From contig DASXVO010000057.1 of the NCBI GenBank assembly GCA_036504215.1, positions 1 through 63,388 on the forward strand: 63,388 bases of DNA. The letters run 5' to 3'. The stretch is from Vicinamibacterales bacterium (GTDB lineage: Bacteria > Acidobacteriota > Vicinamibacteria > Vicinamibacterales > Fen-181). Of this stretch, positions 1 through 9,103 are shown in pieces. Positions within the stretch are counted from its first letter, which is position 1, and each line of letters begins with the position of its first letter. A program made the translations under genes and the position numbers. The notes below the pieces were generated by a model. That model saw nothing but the letters and a program-made list of their open reading frames with translations, did no database searches and was not told the origin of the DNA.

Positions 1-239
1 GTCTCGCAATCCCCCGCCTGACTGCACGACTGCGAGCCCGGCTTTGGGCCGGGCGCGCCCAGGTTGACCAACTGTCCGGGTTCGGGCACCGGCAGCGGGC
101 GGAGCAGCATCTGGTCGAAGAGCGAGAAGATCGCCGTATTCGCCCCGATTCCGAGCGCGAGGGACACGATGGCGATGATCGTGACGAGTGGCGTACGAAA
201 CAGCGACCGGAGGGCGAAGGGAAGGCGGATCTTGACCAT
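1..239 (-). CDS. ABC transporter permease, ADOP/MacB type (N-terminal part)
   Basis: Partial gene: only the first 79 residues are inside the window and it runs off the left edge. The start ATG (complement of 237-239) opens MVKIRLPFALRSLFRTPLVT, followed by one membrane segment and the LALGIGANTAIFS motif and LLRPLPVPEPG stretch typical of acidobacterial ADOP permeases (MacB_PCD plus FtsX). Such proteins sit in the inner membrane and act with an ABC ATPase. The substrate cannot be told from this piece. It is divergent from the PdxR-like regulator, with about 130 bp between them. Confidence 0.85.
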   Translation of the reverse strand, partial: MVKIRLPFALRSLFRTPLVTIIAIVSLALGIGANTAIFSLFDQMLLRPLPVPEPGQLVNLGAPGPKPGSQSCSQAGDCE

Positions 240-370
240 GATGGCTTAGACGGAACGGTGCGGGGTTTTGTTTGCTGTGAATCGCAGCAAGCGCGACGGC
301 GGCCGGCATCACGGAACCGCTCGATGTCGGACGGCCGGCGGCGGATCGGGGACGGGTATAGGATCTGCCC

Positions 371-1885
371 ATGCGCACGCTCGAAGGTCTCTGGCTGGAT
401 CGGACGGCCCGCGCCACGCTGCAGGATCAGTTGGCGAGGCAGATCAAGGAGTTGATTCAGCGGGGCGTCATCGCGCCGGGAGAGGCACTGCCCTCCACTC
501 GGGAGTTGGCGACCGGGTTGAAAGTGTCGCGCAACACCGCGGTCTACGCGTATGACCGGCTGACGAGCGAGGGGTACCTCGAATCGCTGTCGCGGTCCGG
601 CGTTTTCGTCAGCTCCTCGATCACGCTCTCTCGGCACTCGAAGTGGCCGCCCGGATCGATGAGCACATCCTTGCGCTCGCGGGTGGCACCACTCGCCATC
701 CAGCTCGGAGCCCCTGCGCCCTTTCGACCGTGTCAACCCGACGTGGCGCTGTTTCCGCTCCTGATCTGGAACCGAATGCGCGGCCGAATCCTGCGAAGGG
801 AGGGCAGGAACGTCCTGCACTACCAGGCGGCCTGCATCTCGGGCCTGCCCGCGCTCCGAGAGAACGTGGCCGCGTACCTGCGGGACAGCCGGGGTGTCCG
901 GTGCGATGGGCGCCAGGTGGTCATCACGTCCGGCTCGCAGCAGGCGTTGTTCATCCTGGCTACACTGCTGTTGCGCCCGAGCGACCAGGTGTACATGGAA
1001 GACCCCGGCTACGTGGAAGCGCGGCTAGCCTGGCAGAGCGCCGGCGCGCGCATCCGGCCCGGGATCGTGGATGAACAGGGGCTCCGCCTGCCGGGGACAC
1101 GTGCGGGCAGGGTTTCGCTCATCTACACCACGCCGTCGCGGCAGTTCCCGACCGGCGTGTCGTTGTCGCTCGCGCGACGTCTCGCGCTCATCGACTTCGC
1201 TGGCCGGACGAAATCCTGGGTCATCGAGGACGACTACGACTCGGAACTCCGCTACAGTGCGCCGCCGCTCCCCAGCCTGCAGAGCCTGGACCGAAGCGGC
1301 CGCGTCATCTACGTCGGCACGTTCAGCAAGCTGCTGTTCCCGTCGCTGCGCCTTGGCTACGCCGTGATACCCGAGCCGCTGCTGGACGGGTTCAACGAAC
1401 TGAAGCACCTCATCGACGACCACCTGCCCCTCATCGATCAGGCCACGTTGGCCGAGTTCCTCGAGAGCGGCGCGTTCTACTCGCACATCCGCCGGTGCCG
1501 CAAGGCCTACGCCGAACGCCAGGCACTGTTCCTGCGCCTCTTCAAAGCCTCGGACCTCCCGCTTCGGTTCGAACACACGGACGGCGGCATGAACCTCACC
1601 GGCTTCCTGCCGGCGGGTACCGACGACGCGGCGTGGTCGGAGAAGCTGGGCCGGGCAGGCTTCGACGTGCCGCCGCTGTCGCGGTACGCCCTCGGCGCCA
1701 CCAGACCGGGGCTCGTCTTCGGGTTCACCGCGTTCAGCCCCGACCTCATCCAGTCGTCCTTCGAGCGCATGTGCGCCGTCCTCCTGAGCGCGGGCCTCGT
1801 GACGCGGGCTGCCGGTCAGGACGCACCCTCCGACGTCCGGACCGAGCGGGCGGTCCGCCGCTCGAGGGCTCGGAACAGGAAGTAG
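371..1885 (+). CDS. PdxR/MocR-family transcriptional regulator (GntR HTH + aminotransferase fold)
   Basis: 504 aa. Residues about 10-75 form a GntR winged helix (LPSTRELATGLKVSRNTAVY). The rest is an aminotransferase class I/II domain with IEDDYDSELRY and the PLP lysine K320 in GTFSKLLFPSLR. The family binds pyridoxal phosphate and usually controls PLP synthesis, amine or amino-acid genes. An AGGA lies about 8 nt before the ATG. Its 3' end overlaps the convergent permease gene by about 70 bp, and its basic C-terminal tail lies in that overlap. The target genes are unknown; the neighbouring amino-acid permease and PaiB-like gene are candidates. Confidence 0.9.
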   Translation: MRTLEGLWLDRTARATLQDQLARQIKELIQRGVIAPGEALPSTRELATGLKVSRNTAVYAYDRLTSEGYLESLSRSGVFVSSSITLSRHSKWPPGSMSTSLRSRVAPLAIQLGAPAPFRPCQPDVALFPLLIWNRMRGRILRREGRNVLHYQAACISGLPALRENVAAYLRDSRGVRCDGRQVVITSGSQQALFILATLLLRPSDQVYMEDPGYVEARLAWQSAGARIRPGIVDEQGLRLPGTRAGRVSLIYTTPSRQFPTGVSLSLARRLALIDFAGRTKSWVIEDDYDSELRYSAPPLPSLQSLDRSGRVIYVGTFSKLLFPSLRLGYAVIPEPLLDGFNELKHLIDDHLPLIDQATLAEFLESGAFYSHIRRCRKAYAERQALFLRLFKASDLPLRFEHTDGGMNLTGFLPAGTDDAAWSEKLGRAGFDVPPLSRYALGATRPGLVFGFTAFSPDLIQSSFERMCAVLLSAGLVTRAAGQDAPSDVRTERAVRRSRARNRK

Positions 1886-3201
1886 AGCGGCACCCCGGCC
1901 AGAATCAGGCCGATTCCCAGAAGCGCCTGCCAGAAGTTGGCGACGAACGTGCTCACGACGATGCCGGCCGTCGCCACGAGGAAGAAGATCGGCGTCACGG
2001 GGTACAACGGGCACCGGTACGGGCGTTCGAGTTCGGGCCGCCGCCGGCGCAAGATGATCACCCCGGCCACTGCGAGGCCGTAGAAGATCCAGGACGTGAA
2101 CACGTAGGACGTGAAGAGCTGCTGGAAGCTGCCGACCAGCGTGAACACGGCCGCCCAGGCGCCCTGCGCGATCGTCGCGACGATCGGCGTCCGGAAACGG
2201 GGGCTGAGCCGTGCGAACGAGCGGAAGAACAGGCCATCGTTCGCCATCGCCCAGTTCACGCGCGGCGCGCCGAAGATGATGCCGTTCATCGCGCCCAGGA
2301 TGGATACGGCGATCAAGACCGACATGAGCAGGGCCGTGCCCGCACCGAACGCGTGCTCGACGGCCGCCGCCGCGACGCGGTTCGTCCCCCGAATCAGGTC
2401 CGGCGGCAGCACCGCGTAGTAGGCGAGATTGACGAGCAGGTAGATCGCGAAGGTCAACGCGGTGCCGATGAGCAGGCTCCGGGGGAGCGTGCGCGATGGG
2501 TCCTTCACCTCGCCGGCCGCGAACGAGACGAAATGCCACCCGTCGTACGCCCAGAGGACGGCAACCAGTGCGACACCGAAACCCGTCCACGACACGCTCG
2601 CCCCCGAGGGCGCCGCATGATCGAGCAGTAGCGCCACGCTGCCGCGGGAATACAGGAGGACCGTCATCACGCCGAGTCCAGCCAGCTTCGCCACGGTCAG
2701 CGTGTTCTGGACCCACTTGCCGACGACGAGCCCGAGGCAGTTGACGCCGACGAACGCGGCGATGCACAGGATCTGGAAGACCTTCTGCTGCGCGGGGGTG
2801 AGGCCGAGAAGCGGGGCGGCATACAGGCCAATCGCCGCCGCCAGCGTGGCGATACTGCCGGCGTGGATCAGCGCCATCGCGCTCCAGCCGTAGACGAACC
2901 CGACCGCCGGGCCGTACACCGTGGTCAGGTAGACATAGAGTCCGCCAGCCGACGGCAACGCTGCCCCGAGTTCGCTGAGCGCCGCAGCCCCGCACAGGCT
3001 CAGCAGGCCGCCGAACGCCCAGACGCCCGCAACGGCGGAGAGCGAGTCGAGCTGCAGGGCGATGCTGCCGGCCATCAGGAAGATGCCGGACCCGATCATG
3101 ATGCCCATGATCAGGGACACGGAGTCCCAGAGACCCAATTCCCGGGCCAGACTCGTCACAGCCACCGTGGACGCTGAACTCGAATGATTCTGTCTCGTCA
3201 T
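1816..3201 (-). CDS. APC-family amino acid permease (LAT/SLC7-like)
   Basis: 461 aa with about 12 membrane segments. It opens with LGLWDSVSLIMGIMIGSGIF, whose GSGIF glycine motif in TM1 is the substrate-binding signature of APC transporters. The start was placed at 3201 because GGAGG lies 8 nt upstream; the frame stays open further 5' but without family similarity. Predicted to move amino acids across the inner membrane by proton symport or exchange; the substrate is not predictable. Just downstream of the co-directional PaiB-like gene (34 bp gap). It overlaps the convergent PdxR-like gene at its 3' end. Confidence 0.88.
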   Translation of the reverse strand: MTRQNHSSSASTVAVTSLARELGLWDSVSLIMGIMIGSGIFLMAGSIALQLDSLSAVAGVWAFGGLLSLCGAAALSELGAALPSAGGLYVYLTTVYGPAVGFVYGWSAMALIHAGSIATLAAAIGLYAAPLLGLTPAQQKVFQILCIAAFVGVNCLGLVVGKWVQNTLTVAKLAGLGVMTVLLYSRGSVALLLDHAAPSGASVSWTGFGVALVAVLWAYDGWHFVSFAAGEVKDPSRTLPRSLLIGTALTFAIYLLVNLAYYAVLPPDLIRGTNRVAAAAVEHAFGAGTALLMSVLIAVSILGAMNGIIFGAPRVNWAMANDGLFFRSFARLSPRFRTPIVATIAQGAWAAVFTLVGSFQQLFTSYVFTSWIFYGLAVAGVIILRRRRPELERPYRCPLYPVTPIFFLVATAGIVVSTFVANFWQALLGIGLILAGVPLYFLFRALERRTARSVRTSEGAS

Positions 3202-3235
3202 GCCGTTGGCCTCCGCCCACCGGTTGTCGCCCGGC

Positions 3236-3883
3236 TCACACGGGGTTCGCGTCCGGCCGATCCATGTTGTAATGCCGTATGAGGTCCGCGAGCTCACGGA
3301 GCGACGGCTCGGTTCCCTCGTCCAGGCGACCGGCAACCGCGAGCGCGTCCCTCCGAGGTTCGTCCTGCCCGAGCTTGAACTTACCCTCGAGGCGTTCAAT
3401 CTCCAACTCGAAGCCGACGATGGCGGGCAGCCGGCGCGTCACCTCCGATCGCGGAATCTCGCCGAGACTCCAGCCATTCGGGATCGGCGCTTCCATGCGG
3501 GCCACCAGCGTCCCGAGGCTCGCCTCGAGTTCGGCGTCGCTCTGCAGCCGCACGTGGCCGTAGCAGTGGACGGCCGTGTAGTAGTACGTCGACGGCATGT
3601 CGCGGCCCGGGTACCAGCTCGGCGTCACGTAGGTGTACGGCCCCTCGAAGATGGCCAGCGTCGGCGCCTGCGCGGCCGCCAGCGCCTGCGCGTGCGCGTT
3701 CGCGCGGGCGAGGTGGCCCACGAGGAGGCCGAATCGGCCACGTCTGCGGTCGAGCAAGAGCGGCAGGTTGGTGGCGAGCGGACCGTGTTCGCCGTTGGTG
3801 ACGAGCCGCGCCCACGGGTGGGCGTCGATGAGATCGAACATCTCGTCGTTGGTGCGCGGTTTCCAGCTGGATCTGACGAACAT
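3236..3883 (-). CDS. paiB: FMN-binding negative transcriptional regulator, PaiB family
   Basis: 215 aa, full length for the family. Diagnostic stretches are the N-terminal MFVRSSWKP, then ATNLPLLLD, YVTPSWYPG and the tail GKFKLGQDEP. The PaiB/PNPOx-like split-barrel fold binds FMN; in Bacillus PaiB is linked to repression of protease and sporulation genes, but the biochemical role in most bacteria is unclear. GGAG sits 5 nt before the ATG. It probably forms a unit with the amino-acid permease downstream, next to a PLP-sensing regulator. The name is by family similarity. Confidence 0.85.
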   Translation of the reverse strand: MFVRSSWKPRTNDEMFDLIDAHPWARLVTNGEHGPLATNLPLLLDRRRGRFGLLVGHLARANAHAQALAAAQAPTLAIFEGPYTYVTPSWYPGRDMPSTYYYTAVHCYGHVRLQSDAELEASLGTLVARMEAPIPNGWSLGEIPRSEVTRRLPAIVGFELEIERLEGKFKLGQDEPRRDALAVAGRLDEGTEPSLRELADLIRHYNMDRPDANPV

Positions 3884-4134
3884 GGCGTCTCCATCACCTC
3901 AACGCAGGCCCGTGGCATCTTCGCCCGGGGACTGGCCCGAGGAAAGGCCCAGATACGGTCGCGTCGTTGGGTCCAGACAAAAGGACGCTGGCACCATCCA
4001 CACGTCAACAACTGGCTCTTGTGTGATACCACAGGCGATGTGACTATCCGCACGATCGTGGCACAGGCGTCGCCGGCACCGGCTGGCGCGTGGTGGTCCT
4101 CATAGCTGTCGGAAGTTTGTGTAAGGAGCAGAAC

Positions 4135-6528
4135 ATGAGAGTCGCAGTCGCAGTCGCCCTCCTCGCGCTCGGGCCAGCTCTTGTGAGCGCACAGGCCCCG
4201 ACCGGGGCTAAGCGGGCCTCGAAGCCAGCCACGGTCGCCGATGGCTGCCGCTACGACGCCAAGCAGCCTCGCGTCCGTTTGACGGGCACCGTCACCGACT
4301 CGTCCGGCGCATCGATCCCGTCGGCGACTGTCACCTTGAAGTGCGGCAGTTTCCGGCAGGAGGTCCGCACGCTGGCGGACGGCCAATACAAGTTCACGGT
4401 GCCGGCCGGCCCGTACCAGATCGACGTCGATGCGTCGGGCTTCGAGCCCACGGCGGAGACGGTCGACCTCAAGGCGCCGGGCGATAAGCGCGACTTCTCG
4501 TTGAACATCGGCGGCTTCCAGAGCATCGTCACGGTGACCGCGCAGGGAGGGTTCGTCGCCACGACGTCGACGGCCGCCACGAAGACGGGCGCGCCGCTCA
4601 TCGAAATCGCCCAGTCGGTCTCGGTCGTGACCCTGGACCAGATGACGTCGCGTAACATCCAGACGGTCAACGAGGCCATTGAGTACAGCGGCAGCGTCAG
4701 CGTCGACACCTACGGCACCGACGCGCGGTTCGACTACATCAACATCCGCGGCTTCAACCAGTCCACCTACGGCCTGTTCCGCGACAACTCCCGCTGGCAG
4801 AGCGGGACGGTCTCGGGCCAGGTCGATCCCTACCTGCTGCAGGAAGTGGACATCGTCAAGGGACCGAGTTCGGTGCTCTACGGCCAGAACACGCCGGGCG
4901 GCCTCGTGAACCTCGTGACGAAGCGCCCCACACGCGACACGCAGAACGAACTGGTAGTCAACTTCGGCTCCAACGGGCGCAAGCAGGTGCAGGGGGACTT
5001 CAGCGGGCCGCTGGACAAGGCGGGCCACTGGCGCTACCGGGTGGTCGGACTGTTCCGCGACAGCGACACGCAGGTGGACTACGTGCCGGACAACCGGAAG
5101 ATGATCGCCCCGGCGCTCACGTGGGCGCCGTCACAGAACACGACGTGGACGCTGCTCGGCGACTTCCAGCGCGACAAGACCGGCTGGGGCCAGTTCCTGC
5201 CCTCGCAGGGCACGTTCGTCTCGAACCCGCACGGCACCATCGCGAGGAACTTCTTCACCGGCGAACCGGGCTACGACTACTTCAACCGCGACCAGTGGTC
5301 GGCAGGCAGCTTGTTCGAGCACCGGTTCGGCGCCTTCACCTTCCGCAACACGTTCCGGTACTCCAGCGTCAGCTACGACGGGAAGGACGTCTTCGGCGGC
5401 GGCCTGAAGGACGACCTCCGGACGCTCAATCGCTTCGGTTTCGGCAACACGCTCGACCTCTCCATGTTCACCACCGACACCCATGCGACGGCGAGAGCCA
5501 AGACCGGGATCGTCGAGCACAGCTTTCTGTTCGGTGTCGACTACTCGCGTTCCGAAACGACGCAGCTCAGCGCGTTCGCGTTCGCCGCGCCCATCGACGT
5601 CTACGCGCCGGTCTACGGGTCGAAGGTGCCGGATCTCTTCACCTACGCCAACGTGACGCAGCCCACGTCGCTCCTGGGCATCTACGTTCAGGACCACATG
5701 AAGATCGGCAAGCAGCTCGTGTTCACCGCCAGCGGCCGGCAGGACTGGACGCGCCTGACGAACGAGGACAACCTCGCCAAGACGACCGACACGCAGAAGG
5801 CGAACAAGGCGAGCGGGCGCGTGGGAGTCAGCTATCTCACGTCCGTCGGCCTCGCGCCGTACTTCAGCTACTCCACGTCGTTCCTCCCGATGCCCGGCAC
5901 CGACTTCTACGGGCATTCGTTCCTCCCGACCGAGGGCGTGCAGTACGAGGGCGGTCTCAAGTTCCAGCCCAAGAAGTCGAATAGCTTCTTCACGGCCTCC
6001 GTCTTCCAGATCGCGCAGACCAACGTCATCGTTCCCGACCCGGCCAACGTGCTGAACTACCTTCAGCAAGGGGAAATCCGGTCCCGGGGCTTCGAAGTCG
6101 AGGGCACGGGCAACGTGGCCGAGGGGCTGAACTTCCATGCGTCGTACTCGTACCTGGGCCAGGAAGTGACGAAGACGACCGACGCGCCCGTGCTCGGCAA
6201 ACGCCCGCCGCTGGCTCCGGATCAGCTGTTCGGCCTGTCCGGCGACTACGTGGTGACGTCGGGGGCGCTGACCGGTCTCGGCGTGGGCTTCGGCGTGCGC
6301 TACGTGGGCACGATGGCCGGCGACGCCACCAACACCATCGAGGTGCCGTCCTACACGCTGCTCGACATGTCGGCGCGGTATCTCTGGAAGGCGATGGAGT
6401 TCCAGCTGACCGCGACCAACCTGACCGACAAGGCCTACGTGGCGGTGTGCACGTCGGCCTCGTACTGCAACTACGGATCGGCCCGGAAGATCATCGGGTC
6501 CATCCGCTACCGTTGGCAGAAGTGGTAG
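4135..6528 (+). CDS. TonB-dependent siderophore-type outer-membrane receptor
   Basis: 797 aa. A signal peptide (MRVAVAVALLALG, cleavage near VSA-Q) is followed by a carboxypeptidase-regulatory-like beta-sandwich (about residues 35-125), a plug domain (SVVTLDQMTSRNIQT, IRGFNQS, VDIVKGPSSVLYG) and a 22-strand barrel ending in the aromatic IRYRWQKW. FhuA/FoxA-type plugs take up ferric siderophores by TonB energy. AAGGAG at 4123-4128 fixes the start. No clear Fur box was seen in the 250 bp upstream. First gene of an operon with the esterase (9 bp gap) and propeller protein; an esterase next to a siderophore receptor would fit ligand hydrolysis, which is inference. Confidence 0.93.
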   Translation: MRVAVAVALLALGPALVSAQAPTGAKRASKPATVADGCRYDAKQPRVRLTGTVTDSSGASIPSATVTLKCGSFRQEVRTLADGQYKFTVPAGPYQIDVDASGFEPTAETVDLKAPGDKRDFSLNIGGFQSIVTVTAQGGFVATTSTAATKTGAPLIEIAQSVSVVTLDQMTSRNIQTVNEAIEYSGSVSVDTYGTDARFDYINIRGFNQSTYGLFRDNSRWQSGTVSGQVDPYLLQEVDIVKGPSSVLYGQNTPGGLVNLVTKRPTRDTQNELVVNFGSNGRKQVQGDFSGPLDKAGHWRYRVVGLFRDSDTQVDYVPDNRKMIAPALTWAPSQNTTWTLLGDFQRDKTGWGQFLPSQGTFVSNPHGTIARNFFTGEPGYDYFNRDQWSAGSLFEHRFGAFTFRNTFRYSSVSYDGKDVFGGGLKDDLRTLNRFGFGNTLDLSMFTTDTHATARAKTGIVEHSFLFGVDYSRSETTQLSAFAFAAPIDVYAPVYGSKVPDLFTYANVTQPTSLLGIYVQDHMKIGKQLVFTASGRQDWTRLTNEDNLAKTTDTQKANKASGRVGVSYLTSVGLAPYFSYSTSFLPMPGTDFYGHSFLPTEGVQYEGGLKFQPKKSNSFFTASVFQIAQTNVIVPDPANVLNYLQQGEIRSRGFEVEGTGNVAEGLNFHASYSYLGQEVTKTTDAPVLGKRPPLAPDQLFGLSGDYVVTSGALTGLGVGFGVRYVGTMAGDATNTIEVPSYTLLDMSARYLWKAMEFQLTATNLTDKAYVAVCTSASYCNYGSARKIIGSIRYRWQKW

Positions 6529-6537
6529 GTCGTCGCG

Positions 6538-7530
6538 ATGCGCGGTGAGGATCTCGACCCCGAGATCAGAGAGTTCGTCCGCCGGATGGGCGAGGCCTGG
6601 GCGCAACACCAGGGCCTCGCCTCGGCCTCCCCCTCCGAGGCGCGTCGCATCGCCGATCAGGTGCGCGCGCCCTGGACGCGGGGCGGGCCCGTCATGGCCG
6701 CGGTGACGGAACACCGCGTCCCCTGTGGAGACGGCGACGTCCGCGTGCGCTGCTACGTCCCGGATGAAGCGGACTCGATGCCCGGCCTGATCTACCTCCA
6801 CGGCGGCGGGTGGACGCTGTTCAGTCTCGATACTCACGATCGCCTCATGCGCGAGTACGCCTCGCGCGCCGGCATCGTGGTGATCGGCGTCGACTACGCC
6901 CTGTCGCCCGAGGCCAAGTACCCGGTGGCTCTCGACCAGGTGTGCGCCGTCGCCCGTGTCCTCGGCAAGCGGGGCCGTGAGTTCCACGTCGATTCCCGTC
7001 ACCTCGCGATCGGCGGCGACTCGGCGGGCGGGAACCTGGCCACGGCCGCGTGCCTTCGCCTGCGAGATGAGGGTGACGAGGGCCTGATGCAGGCGATGGT
7101 CCTGAACTACGGCGTGTTCGATCGCTGGTCGTCGCCCGAAGCCCGCGCGCGATTCGGCGGCGAGGGATACATGCTCGGCGCTGACGAGATGGAGGCCTTC
7201 TGGCGCAACTACCTGCGCGACGATCGGGACGCGGCAGATCCGCTCGTGTGCCCGGTCAACGCCGACCCGAGTCGCCTGCCGCCGGCGTTGTTCGTCGTGC
7301 CAGCCTGCGACCTGCTGACCGAGCAGAGCCTGCGGATGGCGGACCGGATGCGGGCGGCCCACGTGCCTGTCGACGTGCGCGTGTATGCCGGCGCGTCCCA
7401 CTCCTTCCTCGAGGCGGTGTCGATTGCTCCTCTCGCCGATCGCGCACTGGCCGAGTCGGCGTCATGGCTCCGCGCGGCGCTGAACGCGGAGGGCGATCTG
7501 TCGTCGCGTGCCGCAGGAGAAAGCCGATGA
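6538..7530 (+). CDS. Alpha/beta-hydrolase, hormone-sensitive-lipase (HSL/Aes) family esterase
   Basis: 330 aa, no signal peptide, so probably cytoplasmic. The oxyanion motif HGGGW is at H88-W92, the nucleophile S162 is in GGDSAGG, and the acid and histidine are probably D258 (PACDLL) and H288 (GASHSF). All HSL-family elements are present. Likely hydrolyses short acyl or carboxyl esters. It starts 9 bp after the receptor stop and its own stop overlaps the next start (ATGA), so translation is likely coupled. The substrate may be the compound imported by the receptor. Confidence 0.9.
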   Translation: MRGEDLDPEIREFVRRMGEAWAQHQGLASASPSEARRIADQVRAPWTRGGPVMAAVTEHRVPCGDGDVRVRCYVPDEADSMPGLIYLHGGGWTLFSLDTHDRLMREYASRAGIVVIGVDYALSPEAKYPVALDQVCAVARVLGKRGREFHVDSRHLAIGGDSAGGNLATAACLRLRDEGDEGLMQAMVLNYGVFDRWSSPEARARFGGEGYMLGADEMEAFWRNYLRDDRDAADPLVCPVNADPSRLPPALFVVPACDLLTEQSLRMADRMRAAHVPVDVRVYAGASHSFLEAVSIAPLADRALAESASWLRAALNAEGDLSSRAAGESR

Positions 7531-8942
7531 CCTCTCGCTTCGTGATCGCCGCCGTCGCGGCCTGGCTGGTCGCGGCCGGCGCAGCCGCGCAGACACCTCC
7601 GCCGCCCGCCGAGCCCGTGGGCAGCAAACTGATCGAGATCTACCGCCTCGCCCCTGGGCAGCACGAGGCCTTCCTCCGCGCCATCGCGCAGTACGACGAA
7701 GCCAACCGGCGGGCCGGCATTCCCCCGCGCCAACTGTACGTGCACAGCGACGGCGCGAGCTGGGACTTCCTGTTGATCCAGGACGCCGAGTACCCGGAGG
7801 GCAAGGGCCCGCTCGTCACCAAGGCGTTCAAGGACCTGGGCCTCCCGTCGGGCCCGCGGTTCTTCACCGAGTTCCGCAAGTTCATCACCGAGCACACCGA
7901 CACGTTTGCGAGCGGCCCGACGACGGCTGCCGCGTATCTCGCCGCGCTCGACGCCACGCCTCGTGTCGCGGCCGACGGTGGAGCCGGCCCCGACACCGCG
8001 CACTACGAGTTGACCAGGACGGTGGCGCTCGGCGGCACGCCGCGGTGGGACTACCTGCAGGTCGATTCGCCGGCACGCCGCCTCTACCTCGCGCACGACG
8101 CGACGGTGGACGTGCTGGACCTCGGCACCCAGACCGTGGTGGGCCGCGTCAACGGGCTCGCCGGAGCCCACGGCATCGCGCTGGCTCCGGGCCTCGATCG
8201 CGGCTACGTGGCCAACGGCGACCGCCAGTCGGTCAGCGCCTTCAGCCTCGCAACGCTCCGCATCGTGGGTGAGGCGCGGACGGGCCGCGAGCCGGACAGC
8301 GTCACGTTCGAACCGATCAGTCGACGGGTGTTCGTGTGGAACGGCGGAAGCCGAGACGTCACCATCCTCGATGCCGCGACGCTCCACGCCGTCAAGACCC
8401 TGCCGCTCGGCGGCACACCCGAGTTCGCCGTGGCGGATGGCCGCGGCGCGGTGTTCGCCAATATCGCCGAGACGCACGAGATCGTCCGGATCGACGCGGC
8501 GGGCGCGACAATCGCCGCCCGGCTGCCGATTGCGGGTTGCGAGTCGCCTGGCGCGCTCGCCTTCGATTCGAGCCTGCGCCGCCTGTTCAGCGCATGCGGC
8601 AACGGCGTCCTGATCGCCCTCGAGGCGGATACGGGAAAGGCGTTGGGTTCGGCTCGCATCGGACGCGGCGCCGACGCCGTCGTGTTCGACGCCGCCGGGT
8701 CGCGGGTGCTCGTCTCGAGTGTCGACGGCACCATCGCCGTGATCGCCGTGAGTGCCGACGGGACGCTCCGCGAACTGCCTGGCGTGCAGACGCGGGCGAC
8801 CGGACGCACGATGGCGTTCGATCCGGCGACCGGCACGGTCTTCGTTCCGGCGGTGGACATCACCGTGGACTGGACCGGGCGGACGGCGTCGTTCGTGAAG
8901 GACGGGCTCAAGCTCTACGTGTTCGAGCGCCGCGCCCCGTGA
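7527..8942 (+). CDS. Exported YVTN/YncE-type beta-propeller protein with N-terminal alpha+beta domain
   Basis: 471 aa with signal peptide MTSRFVIAAVAAWLVAAGAAAQ. Residues about 30-140 (KLIEIYRLAPGQHEAFLRAI, then WDFLLIQDAEYP) resemble dimeric alpha/beta-barrel proteins. From about 165 on there are repeated propeller blades (LYLAHDATVDVLDL, RGYVANGDRQSVSAF, VFVWNGGSRDVTILD, VTFEP). YncE-like propellers are periplasmic; some bind DNA or haem, but most are uncharacterised. The start ATG overlaps the esterase stop and AGGAGA precedes it. The two-domain arrangement is unusual. Confidence 0.8.
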   Translation: MTSRFVIAAVAAWLVAAGAAAQTPPPPAEPVGSKLIEIYRLAPGQHEAFLRAIAQYDEANRRAGIPPRQLYVHSDGASWDFLLIQDAEYPEGKGPLVTKAFKDLGLPSGPRFFTEFRKFITEHTDTFASGPTTAAAYLAALDATPRVAADGGAGPDTAHYELTRTVALGGTPRWDYLQVDSPARRLYLAHDATVDVLDLGTQTVVGRVNGLAGAHGIALAPGLDRGYVANGDRQSVSAFSLATLRIVGEARTGREPDSVTFEPISRRVFVWNGGSRDVTILDAATLHAVKTLPLGGTPEFAVADGRGAVFANIAETHEIVRIDAAGATIAARLPIAGCESPGALAFDSSLRRLFSACGNGVLIALEADTGKALGSARIGRGADAVVFDAAGSRVLVSSVDGTIAVIAVSADGTLRELPGVQTRATGRTMAFDPATGTVFVPAVDITVDWTGRTASFVKDGLKLYVFERRAP

Positions 8943-9103
8943 TTTCGGTTTCATGACACGACCGCCCCGTTCGCGTAGCCGACACGCGGATGGCTGCGCG
9001 GTTCCTGCCCTTCCCTACTCACGCGGCAATCGCCAGGCAGTCGCAGGACGCCGCGGTTCTCGCCCGAGGTGACGGCCGCAACGGCAGCGGCCGGAGGATG
9101 CAC

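Noticed and set aside
3884-4134. Fur box before the TonB receptor
   Set aside because: No inverted repeat with TGA-N9-TCA or similar found in the 250-bp spacer.
5131-7401. Very long antisense frame opposite the TonB receptor and esterase
   Set aside because: GC-rich third-position shadow: Arg/Val/His-rich translation, no ribosome site, no family features; the plus-strand genes are unambiguous.
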